Of a DNA stretch of 64,000 bases, positions 19,015-26,534 are shown one piece after another. A program made the position numbers and the translations under genes. The notes beneath the pieces are model-generated. The model was not told the origin of the DNA and made no database searches. It worked only from the letters and a program-made list of their open reading frames with translations. Origin of the DNA: Thalassotalea crassostreae. GTDB lineage: Bacteria > Pseudomonadota > Gammaproteobacteria > Enterobacterales > Alteromonadaceae. Each line of letters begins with the position of its first letter. Within the stretch, counting starts at the first letter, position 1. The stretch covers positions 3,720,001 to 3,784,000 of the forward strand of contig NZ_CP017689.1 in NCBI RefSeq assembly GCF_001831495.1, given 5' to 3'.

Positions 19015-20364
19015 ATGTCACAGCATTTTGATTACATCGCGTTAGGCGCCGGTAGCGGCGGTATCGCTTCAATTAACAGAGCAGCCATGCACGGTAAAAA
19101 GTGCGCCTTAATCGAAGCGAAAGCGTTAGGTGGAACTTGTGTCAATGTCGGTTGTGTACCGAAAAAAGTAATGTGGTATGCCGGCCAAGTCGCCGATGCA
19201 GTGCATTTAAGCGAAGACTATGGCTTTGATTTAACCGCCGGAAAATTAAACTGGGGCAAGCTCGTTGAATCTCGTGAAGCTTACATAGGTCGAATTCATC
19301 AATCTTACGACAACGTATTAGGCAAAAATAATGTCACTGTGATAAATGGCTTTGGTAAATTTGTTGGCAAAAATGCGATTGAAGTTAATGGCGAAGTTTA
19401 TACCGCCGATCATATTTTGATTGCCACGGGTGGTCGTCCAACGGTGCCGACTATTCCTGGTGCAGAACACGGTATTACCTCTGATGGATTTTTCGCTTTA
19501 ACTGAGCAACCTAAGCGAGTTGCAGTGGTTGGAGCCGGTTACATAGCAGTTGAAATTGCCGGCGTATTAAATGCTCTTGGTAGTGAAACAACGTTACTAG
19601 TGCGCAAGCATAAACCATTACGTGAATTTGACGAAATGATGTCTGACACATTAGTTGAAATCATGGCGCAAGAAGGTCCAACATTAAAAACCCATTGCAC
19701 ACCAAAAGAAGTGATTAAAAATAGTGATGGCACATTAACTCTTGAACTAGAAAACGGTGAAGCAATTACTGTTGATTGTCTAATTTGGGCAATAGGTCGC
19801 GAACCAGCGACCGATAATATTAACCTAGAAGCGGCGGGTCTTAGCACCAATGCGCGTGGCTTTATTGAAACGGATAAGTTCCAAAACACCGATGTTGCAA
19901 ATATCTACGCCGTTGGTGATAACACCGGCCGTGCACAATTAACACCTGTTGCTGTTGCCGCTGGGCGCCGTTTATCAGAACGTTTATTTAACGGTAAAAC
20001 AAACGAACTTTTAGACTATAACTTAATCCCAACAGTTGTATTCTCACATCCGACTATCGGCACAATTGGTTTAACTGAAAAGCAAGCAGTGGAGCAATAT
20101 GGTGACGAAGATATTACCGTTTACACATCACAATTTACCTCGATGTATACGGCAGTAACTAAGCATCGCCAACCTTGTCGAATGAAGCTGGTATGTCAGG
20201 GTGACAATGAAAAAATTGTTGGTATGCATTGCATTGGTTTAGGCAGTGATGAAATGTTACAAGGCTTCGCGGTTGCCGTTAAGATGGGCGCGACGAAAGC
20301 TGATTTTGACAATACCATTGCTATTCACCCAACGGCGGCAGAAGAGTTTGTGACCATGCGTTAA
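19015..20364 (+). CDS. gor: Glutathione-disulfide reductase
   Basis: A 449-residue FAD/NADPH enzyme that reduces GSSG to GSH. The redox disulfide is in '[20 protein letters not shown]', the FAD motif is '[18 protein letters not shown]', the NADPH motif '[17 protein letters not shown]' with the following '[10 protein letters not shown]' arginines that favour NADPH, and the C-terminal catalytic His-Glu is in '[15 protein letters not shown]'. Length is the same as in E. coli (450). AGGAGA precedes the ATG. It is monocistronic, ending in a strong bidirectional terminator shared with phoU. The 280-bp upstream gap shows no other feature I can support. Confidence 0.96.
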   Translation: MSQHFDYIALGAGSGGIASINRAAMHGKKCALIEAKALGGTCVNVGCVPKKVMWYAGQVADAVHLSEDYGFDLTAGKLNWGKLVESREAYIGRIHQSYDNVLGKNNVTVINGFGKFVGKNAIEVNGEVYTADHILIATGGRPTVPTIPGAEHGITSDGFFALTEQPKRVAVVGAGYIAVEIAGVLNALGSETTLLVRKHKPLREFDEMMSDTLVEIMAQEGPTLKTHCTPKEVIKNSDGTLTLELENGEAITVDCLIWAIGREPATDNINLEAAGLSTNARGFIETDKFQNTDVANIYAVGDNTGRAQLTPVAVAAGRRLSERLFNGKTNELLDYNLIPTVVFSHPTIGTIGLTEKQAVEQYGDEDITVYTSQFTSMYTAVTKHRQPCRMKLVCQGDNEKIVGMHCIGLGSDEMLQGFAVAVKMGATKADFDNTIAIHPTAAEEFVTMR

Positions 20365-20401
20365 TAACGGCGCTAAAATAAGTGACACATACTTAAATAA
20401 T

Positions 20402-20431
20402 AAAAAAGGAGCAATATATTGCTCCTTTTTT
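20402..20431. terminator. Bidirectional terminator between gor and phoU
   Basis: A fully palindromic 30-bp sequence, with A6 at one end, GGAGCAATATATTGCTCC in the middle and T6 at the other. It serves the convergent gor and pst-phoU transcripts. Confidence 0.93.
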
Positions 20432-20451
20432 GTTGGCCTATTAATAACAAA

Positions 20452-21168
20452 TTACTGGTTATTTAACTTATGCTTTAGTTCGGCAATGTTGATATGTCTG
20501 ACATCTATTCCAGCAACTAAGTAGACTAAGTACTCAGAAATGTTTTTAACATGATCGCCGATGCGCTCTAATGCCCTTGCACACCAAGTCACTCGTAATG
20601 AGTTTTTAATTTCTCGGGGCTCTTCCATCATTTTGGTAAGCAGCAAGCGACAGATATTGTCAAACTCTTCGTTAATCGCGTCATCATTTTCAATTACTTC
20701 AATGGCCTGAGCAACATCGAGTTGTTGATAGCTTTTGATAACTTTATTTAAGTTTTCAATCACTAAGTTTCCTAAATTACGTACTTCTTTAAGTTCTCGA
20801 GAGTTTTGCTCTAGATCGATGAACTTCAGCGCATTTCGACTCAATTTCAACGATTCATCACCAATTCTTTCTAAATCAGTGATCACCTTTATTGAAGTGA
20901 CTATTAAGCGTAAATCACTCGCCGCAGGTTGGCGTGTGGCAATGATTTGAGTACAGGCTTTGTCTATCTCCATTTCTAAATCATTTACTTTGCTATCGGT
21001 GGCAATGACATGCTGAGCCATTGTTTTATCTAATTTAATTAAGCTATCTAAACCAGATTGCACCTGTTGAGTAACCGTTTGTGCCATTTCGATAATCAAA
21101 TTTTTAACGCGTTGCAACTCCGCTTCATACGTATTTGATATGTGTTGTGTTGGATTTACCGTATTCAT
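20452..21168 (-). CDS. phoU: Phosphate signalling accessory protein PhoU
   Basis: A 238-residue all-helical protein with two three-helix PhoU repeats. The metal-binding E/D-x-x-x-D patterns are visible in 'ATDSKVNDLEMEIDKAC' and 'ENDDAINEEFDNICRLL', and both 'LERIGD' motifs are present ('ITDLERIGDESLKLS', 'ARALERIGDHVKNISEY'). It links the Pst transporter to PhoR to shut off the Pho regulon. The start at 21168 has AGAGGA at proper spacing, ten bases after the pstB stop; earlier in-frame starts place the ribosome site inside the gene. It is the last gene of the pst operon. Confidence 0.95.
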   Translation of the reverse strand: MNTVNPTQHISNTYEAELQRVKNLIIEMAQTVTQQVQSGLDSLIKLDKTMAQHVIATDSKVNDLEMEIDKACTQIIATRQPAASDLRLIVTSIKVITDLERIGDESLKLSRNALKFIDLEQNSRELKEVRNLGNLVIENLNKVIKSYQQLDVAQAIEVIENDDAINEEFDNICRLLLTKMMEEPREIKNSLRVTWCARALERIGDHVKNISEYLVYLVAGIDVRHINIAELKHKLNNQ

Positions 21169-21178
21169 CTTCATTCCT

Positions 21179-22003
21179 CTAGCCAAATCGACCAGTAATA
21201 TAGTTTTCAGTTAACTTATGAACAGGGTTAGTAAAAATATCTTCGGTTTTACCAACCTCAACTAAGTTACCCATATGGAAATAAGCTGTACGTTGAGAGA
21301 TACGAGCGGCTTGCTGCATCGAGTGAGTAACAATAGCTATCGTATACTTCTCTTTTAACTCATCAATTAACTCTTCAATAACTGCCGTTGCGATTGGATC
21401 TAATGCTGAAGCCGGTTCATCCATTAATATCACTTCTGGGCTTACCGCTATCGTTCTGGCAATACATAAGCGTTGCTGTTGACCGCCTGACAATCCGGTA
21501 CCCGACGCATCTAAGCGATCTTTAACTTCCTCAAATAAGCCGGCTTTTTGTAGGCTGGTAATGACAATCTCATCCAACTCTTCTTTGTTGTTGGTAAGAC
21601 CATGCAATCGCGGACCATAAGCGACGTTATCATAGATAGATTTAGGGAAAGGATTTGGCTTTTGAAACACCATGCCTACCCTTGCTCTAAGTAATACGGG
21701 ATCCATACTTTTCGCATAAATATCTTCACCATCGAGTTGAAAATTGCCGCTTACTTTACAGCTATCTATGGTGTCATTCATACGGTTAATACAGCGTAAA
21801 AACGTTGACTTACCACAACCTGATGGGCCAATTAACGCAGTTACCTGGTTTCTTGCCAAATCTAAATTGATATCTGTTAATGCTTGTTTGTCTCCGTAAA
21901 ATACATTGACGTTTTGCATCGACATTTTTGCATCTTCGACGAAGCCTTGACCAAGAGTTTTACTCGTATCAAGTTGCTCTAAATTTGTATTTAATATATT
22001 CAT
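21179..22003 (-). CDS. pstB: Phosphate ABC transporter ATP-binding protein
   Basis: A 274-residue ABC ATPase powering phosphate import. Walker A is '[20 protein letters not shown]', the signature '[16 protein letters not shown]', Walker B '[15 protein letters not shown]', and the H-loop '[15 protein letters not shown]'. An N-terminal extension of about 25 residues precedes the ABC core. I use the ATG at 22003; the frame extends to a TTG at 22024, without support. It lies 33 bases after pstA. Confidence 0.95.
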   Translation of the reverse strand: MNILNTNLEQLDTSKTLGQGFVEDAKMSMQNVNVFYGDKQALTDINLDLARNQVTALIGPSGCGKSTFLRCINRMNDTIDSCKVSGNFQLDGEDIYAKSMDPVLLRARVGMVFQKPNPFPKSIYDNVAYGPRLHGLTNNKEELDEIVITSLQKAGLFEEVKDRLDASGTGLSGGQQQRLCIARTIAVSPEVILMDEPASALDPIATAVIEELIDELKEKYTIAIVTHSMQQAARISQRTAYFHMGNLVEVGKTEDIFTNPVHKLTENYITGRFG

Positions 22004-22036
22004 TTTTCTCAAAACCTTTCTCAAAACCTGTATAAG

Positions 22037-23425
22037 CTAATGGCGATTTAGGCCATTTCTTTCAAACTTTTTACGTAACGCATTGGCGCTTAAATTAATC
22101 GTTAATAAAAATGCTAACAGCACCAGTATTGCCGCCGATGTTTTTGCCAAAAATCCTGCTTCCGGAGCATCCGCCCAAAGGTAAATTTGTACTGGCATTA
22201 CCGTTGCTGCATCGGTAAAGCTTGTCGGTATATCAACAATAAAGGCAACCATACCAATCATTAATAGCGGCGCGGTTTCACCTAATGCTTGCGCTAAACC
22301 AATGATGCTACCGGTTAGAATTCCCGGCATCGCTAGAGGTAATACGTGATTAAGGGCAACTTGCATTTTTGACGCCCCTAAGCCAATTGCTGCTTCTCGA
22401 ATTGAATTGGGTACCGCTTTTATTGATGCTCTGCTGGCAATAATAATGGTCGGTAGGGTCATTAAACTAAGCACAATACCGCCAACTAAAGGTGCAGAAC
22501 GAGGTAGTCCGAATAAATTGATAATGACCGCTAAACCGAGCAGACCAAAGACAATCGATGGCACCGCCGCTAAGTTATTAATATTGACTTCAATGAGATC
22601 AGTAATTTTGTTCTTTGGCGCAAATTCTTCCAAATAGATTGCCGCAGCGACACCGATCGGAAATGAAATTAACAAAGTCACCAACATGGTTAATATGGTT
22701 CCCGTCAAAGCGCCACGAATACCGGCAAGCTCAGGATCACGAGAATCACCATTGGTAAAAAACATAAAGTTAAATCGAGATACCACCTGCTCTTCAGCAG
22801 ACAGTTGCTCTAACCATGTAGCTTGTTTATCGTTAATTCGGCCAAAAGCAGCGCCAATTTTATCCGCTCGTTTAAAGTAATTATCGACGTCGTCATCGGC
22901 TAGCAACCACATTGAGTGCGTTTTATTTAATAGCTCTGGGTTGGCCATTAGCGTATCTTTAATATTAAACTCGGCGTTGTTACTTATTAACGCGAATAAC
23001 GCCCGCTTGTCACTGCGGCTTTTAACCTCAGGAAACATTTGATACAAAGATTTCTTCAATGCCGTACGGTAGTTTGCCTTGCCTAAGCCGTTTGCAGAGG
23101 TATTATCCACACCGAGCCATTGTTGGTTATACTCAACATCAATTTGCAGCCAATGTTGCGAAAACGCAGGTACCGCTTTCGAGCTAATATCAGCGAGTAA
23201 TAACACCACCATGATAAAACCAAAAGCCACAGCGCACATGCCAAAACGTCGAAACGACCTTTCTTTGGCATGACGCTTTTTTAAGCTGCGGGCGATAGTA
23301 CTAGTCACATCGGAATTAGCTACGTTCGAATTAGCTAAATTCGAATTAGCTAGGTCTGACTTATCGTGTTGACTCGCTTCTAAGTCAGTATCCGCAGAAG
23401 TTAATATTTGCGATGAATTATTCAT
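22037..23425 (-). CDS. pstA: Phosphate ABC transporter permease PstA, enlarged N-terminus
   Basis: A 462-residue permease, about 165 longer than E. coli PstA. The C-terminal ~290 residues form the standard permease with the EAA loop ('EAAIGLGASKMQVALNHVLP'). The extra part holds a cytosolic leader with the short peptide repeat 'LANSNLANSNVANSD' (DNA period 15 bp, copies starting 23313, 23328 and 23343), one membrane helix and a soluble, probably periplasmic domain of about 150 residues. The start overlaps the pstC stop by eight bases, suggesting coupling. Enlarged PstC/PstA pairs occur in marine gammaproteobacteria as far as I recall; what the inserted domains do is unknown. Confidence 0.92.
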   Translation of the reverse strand: MNNSSQILTSADTDLEASQHDKSDLANSNLANSNVANSDVTSTIARSLKKRHAKERSFRRFGMCAVAFGFIMVVLLLADISSKAVPAFSQHWLQIDVEYNQQWLGVDNTSANGLGKANYRTALKKSLYQMFPEVKSRSDKRALFALISNNAEFNIKDTLMANPELLNKTHSMWLLADDDVDNYFKRADKIGAAFGRINDKQATWLEQLSAEEQVVSRFNFMFFTNGDSRDPELAGIRGALTGTILTMLVTLLISFPIGVAAAIYLEEFAPKNKITDLIEVNINNLAAVPSIVFGLLGLAVIINLFGLPRSAPLVGGIVLSLMTLPTIIIASRASIKAVPNSIREAAIGLGASKMQVALNHVLPLAMPGILTGSIIGLAQALGETAPLLMIGMVAFIVDIPTSFTDAATVMPVQIYLWADAPEAGFLAKTSAAILVLLAFLLTINLSANALRKKFERNGLNRH

Positions 23426-24809
23426 ATTGCTCTCGATATTTTCTTGTCACTTTTAAAGCGATAATGTTTAACACTAAGGTGCTGACAAACAGCATCAAGC
23501 CCAATGCAAATGCCGCTAACGTTTTCGGGCTGTCAAATTCTTGGTCGCCGGTAAGCAAAGTCACTATTTGAACGGTAACTGTAGTAACGGCCTGCAAAGG
23601 ATTTGCAGTTAAGTTAGCCGCTAAACCTGCCGCCATAACGACAATCATGGTTTCACCTATCGCTCGTGAAACGGCCAATAGCATTGCCCCCATAATGCCT
23701 GGTAATGCTGCTGGTAATAATACCTTTTTGATGGTTTCAGACTCAGTTGCCCCCATCGCCAATGAACCTTCTTTTAAGGTTTTCGGTACGGCATTAATCG
23801 CGTCATCTGATAGCGAAGAGACAAATGGGATAATCATAATGCCCATTACCAGCCCTGCCGCTAATGCACTTTCAGAGGCCACAGACAAACCAATCGACTC
23901 ACCCAATGAACGAATGATTGGCGCTACCGTAAGCGCAGCAAAAAAGCCGTAAACAACCGTCGGTACACCAGCCAATATTTCTAACATAGGTTTAGCCACA
24001 CCGCGGACTCGATCACTGGCGTACTGGGATAAATAAATTGCCGTCATCAAGCCAATCGGCGCTGCGATTAACATGGCAATACAGGTGATTAATAGCGTAC
24101 CAGTGAATAATGGCACCGCACCAAACGCGCCAGATGATGCGACTTGCTCCGCATGCATGGCAATTTGTGGACTCCACTTACTACCAAACAGAAAATCCGA
24201 TGGCGATACCGCACTAAAAAATCGCAACGATTCAAATAATACCGAGCCAACAATGCCCAACGTCGTTAGTACGGCAACAATCGAACAAATAAGGAAAATA
24301 GTTTTAATGGTGCGCTCAGCATAATGGCGCGCTTTAAATGTTGAATGAAAACGGCGAACTAAAACGCTAACAGCGAACATAACAGCAGCAATAATAAATG
24401 CCGCTTTATAAACACTGGCATTGGCAGATAGCTCGGTGTAATAAGAAGCTGCTTTGCACTTGATAGCATCACTGTCGCTGCAATTGGAAATTACTGATTC
24501 GGCGATGATATAGACATCATTGAAATATAAACCTAACTGCTCACTGTTAAGTTGTTGGATATCTTGTGGCAGCGTTGAGACCACTAAAGACTTAATAATT
24601 ACCGGTTCAAATATCGCCCAAAGGAGTAATAAAACCAGTGCCGGTAAACCACAACAAAGAGCCGTCAATAAGCCAAACTGTTTTGGTAAAGAATTGAACG
24701 ATCGAGTACTGACGACACCGCCAGAAAGTTTTATTGCCCTTTGCTTGCCATAAAAATAGCTAAAGCCAGTTAAGGCCAATAAAATAAAGATGAGTATTAG
24801 TGAGTTCAT
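23418..24809 (-). CDS. pstC: Phosphate ABC transporter permease PstC, enlarged N-terminus
   Basis: A 463-residue permease, about 145 longer than E. coli PstC. The first ~190 residues include an N-terminal helix, a second helix near residue 55, a soluble loop containing a Cys pair ('SNCSDSDAIKCKAASYY') that could form a periplasmic disulfide, and a helix near residue 135. The core permease follows with 'GVPTVVYGFFAALTVAP' and the EAA loop 'EGSLAMGATESETIKKVLLP'. It is co-transcribed with pstA and separated from pstS by an intercistronic hairpin. Confidence 0.92.
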   Translation of the reverse strand: MNSLILIFILLALTGFSYFYGKQRAIKLSGGVVSTRSFNSLPKQFGLLTALCCGLPALVLLLLWAIFEPVIIKSLVVSTLPQDIQQLNSEQLGLYFNDVYIIAESVISNCSDSDAIKCKAASYYTELSANASVYKAAFIIAAVMFAVSVLVRRFHSTFKARHYAERTIKTIFLICSIVAVLTTLGIVGSVLFESLRFFSAVSPSDFLFGSKWSPQIAMHAEQVASSGAFGAVPLFTGTLLITCIAMLIAAPIGLMTAIYLSQYASDRVRGVAKPMLEILAGVPTVVYGFFAALTVAPIIRSLGESIGLSVASESALAAGLVMGIMIIPFVSSLSDDAINAVPKTLKEGSLAMGATESETIKKVLLPAALPGIMGAMLLAVSRAIGETMIVVMAAGLAANLTANPLQAVTTVTVQIVTLLTGDQEFDSPKTLAAFALGLMLFVSTLVLNIIALKVTRKYREQYE

Positions 24810-24830
24810 AATTAGACCTGAAATAAAACG

Positions 24831-24858
24831 AAAAAAGGTAGCAACCTAAATTGCTACC
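24831..24858 (-). terminator. Intercistronic hairpin between pstS and pstC
   Basis: On the minus strand GGTAGCAA - TTTAGG - TTGCTACC is followed by T6, 22 bases after the pstS stop. As it lies within the operon it probably stops part of the transcripts, giving more PstS than membrane components. Confidence 0.8.
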
Positions 24859-24880
24859 GGTTTTATTATTTGTCTGTTAT

Positions 24881-25930
24881 TTACAGCGTAAGCTGCTTAA
24901 GTGACAACACGTTATCACGCAAAGCGATAAGCTTCTTAGCGGCTAAAGGAATAAGTCCTTTATCAGTTAGATAACCTTCTTCCCCCATTGCATTGTCATG
25001 AGTAAACTCAGCTAAAAACTCCATAATACCTGGTACTTTATTTACATGAGCGTTTTTCACATAAAAGTATAATGGGCGAGATACTGGGTAACTACCGTCG
25101 GCAATTGCATCAAAAGAAGGTTCGGTACCATCAATGATTGAGCCTTGAATTTTATCTGAATTTTGGTCTAAAAAGCTGAAACCAAATACACCTAACGCGT
25201 TTGGATTAGCAACCAATTTTTGAATAATCAAATTGTCGTTCTCACCGGCTTCGATGTACTTATGATCTTCACGAACAGAGTGACAAACTTGCTTATATTG
25301 CGACTTGTTTTTCGCTTTCATCGCTTTAATCCATGGGAAGGTTTTACAACCGCCCTCTAAAACCAATTCAGCAAAAGCATCACGAGTACCTGATGTTGGC
25401 GGTGGCCCTAATACTTCGATTTTAGTTGCCGGCAATGCAGCATTCACATCTTTCCAAGTTTGATAAGGGTTATCGATTAATGTTTCGCTACCATCTAACG
25501 CTGGTACTTGTTTAGCTAATGCTAAGAATAACTCTTTGCGAGTCAATTGCATTGGCGCAACTGAACGAGAATTAGCAACAACAATACCATCGTAACCAAT
25601 CAACACTTCGGTGATATCAGTAACACCATTTTTTTGACACATGTCATATTCTGTTTTCTTCATACGACGCGATGCGTTGGCAATATCAGGTGTATCGACA
25701 CCATTACCTGCACAAAACAGCTTCATGCCGCCACCGGTACCTGTTGACTCTATCTTCGGTGTTTTAAAAGATGTAGTTTTACCATAACGCTCAGCTACAA
25801 CAGTTGAGAAAGGATAAACAGTTGACGATCCTACTACATTAATAGTGTCTCTATTGGCAGCATTTGCAGTGCTCATCGTTGCTGACAAACTTAATATAGC
25901 AAGCGATGTATATTTGAATAAATGTTTCAT
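24881..25930 (-). CDS. pstS: Periplasmic phosphate-binding protein PstS
   Basis: A 349-residue phosphate-binding protein with a cleavable signal peptide ('SLAILSLSATMSTANA', cut about residue 24). The phosphate site is made of 'NVVGSSTVYPFSTVV', 'KIESTGTGGGMKLFCAGNG' and 'GPPPTSGTRDAFAELVLEGG', typical of the SphX/PstS subgroup of marine gammaproteobacteria. It is the first gene of the pst operon and is preceded by a four-repeat Pho box, so it should be induced by PhoB when phosphate is scarce. phoB and phoR are not in the window. Confidence 0.95.
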   Translation of the reverse strand: MKHLFKYTSLAILSLSATMSTANAANRDTINVVGSSTVYPFSTVVAERYGKTTSFKTPKIESTGTGGGMKLFCAGNGVDTPDIANASRRMKKTEYDMCQKNGVTDITEVLIGYDGIVVANSRSVAPMQLTRKELFLALAKQVPALDGSETLIDNPYQTWKDVNAALPATKIEVLGPPPTSGTRDAFAELVLEGGCKTFPWIKAMKAKNKSQYKQVCHSVREDHKYIEAGENDNLIIQKLVANPNALGVFGFSFLDQNSDKIQGSIIDGTEPSFDAIADGSYPVSRPLYFYVKNAHVNKVPGIMEFLAEFTHDNAMGEEGYLTDKGLIPLAAKKLIALRDNVLSLKQLTL

Positions 25931-25988
25931 AGTTTGTTTCTCGACTTAAATATAAATAATTAAACTGCCGCTATTGTGAAAAACAAAT

Positions 25989-26028
25989 GTTACAAACAGG
26001 TGAAAGGAATATGACATTTTTAAGACAG
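25989..26028 (-). promoter_or_regulatory. Pho box with four direct repeats upstream of pstS
   Basis: Reading the minus strand, four 7-mers lie at exact 11-base steps: CTGTCTT, ATGTCAT, CTTTCAC and TTGTAAC, each separated by 4 AT-rich bases. That is the layout of two adjacent PhoB-dimer sites (consensus near CTGTCAT). The block lies 59-98 bases before the pstS start codon, suitable for activation. Confidence 0.85.
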
Positions 26029-26277
26029 TATTGTGAATTCGTTGTCATCGATATCAATAGTCGAGTAAATTGGTCAGGTTTACGCTATCCCTTTAAAAAT
26101 CTAGCTAATCAATTTTTAAGTTCAATAGAGGCATTAACGATTAATTTAATTTATTAATAAAATGTTACAAAGTCGTTTTTTTTCGAAATTCTTTCTGCTA
26201 GTATCATTGTCCCTTTTAAAGAAAACGGTTCCAAATTCGTTTACTTCTAAGTTGTATTTAGAAAGGGAAAGGAAAAA

Positions 26278-26286
26278 TTATCCACA
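26278..26286 (+). promoter_or_regulatory. DnaA box upstream of polA (distal)
   Basis: TTATCCACA is a perfect match to the strong DnaA box, 249 bases before polA and in the same orientation as a second copy 144 bases further on. Confidence 0.55.
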
Positions 26287-26421
26287 TCTATTTTACCAAT
26301 AATAATAAATAGAAACGGTCATTTGTATCTTCCGAACATCATAATTAATAAGCCTCACAGGCCATTTACACTTGTCATTTTTTTGTTGTGACAGGTGGGT
26401 TTAGCATTTCTTTTCACAGAG

Positions 26422-26430
26422 TTATCCACA
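26422..26430 (+). promoter_or_regulatory. DnaA box upstream of polA (proximal)
   Basis: The second TTATCCACA, 105 bases before the polA start. Two identical strong boxes so close to a replication/repair gene suggest DnaA control of polA or a titration site. Confidence 0.55.
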
Positions 26431-26534
26431 ATTTAAAAATAACTGTTAACACTATTTACTTGTTTTTCTGTGGTCTCTAGATCTTAACTATGGCATTCTA
26501 AGGCCAGTATTTTTCAGCAAAAACTCAAGACACA

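Larger units (their letters stand above)
25931..26534. other. Divergent regulatory region between pstS and polA
   Basis: A 604-bp gene-free stretch holding the Pho box near pstS, two consensus DnaA boxes nearer polA and a hairpin CACTTGTCA/TGACAGGTG (26369-26377 and 26389-26397) without a following T-run. No ORF of note is present. Base composition is very AT-rich throughout. Confidence 0.7.
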
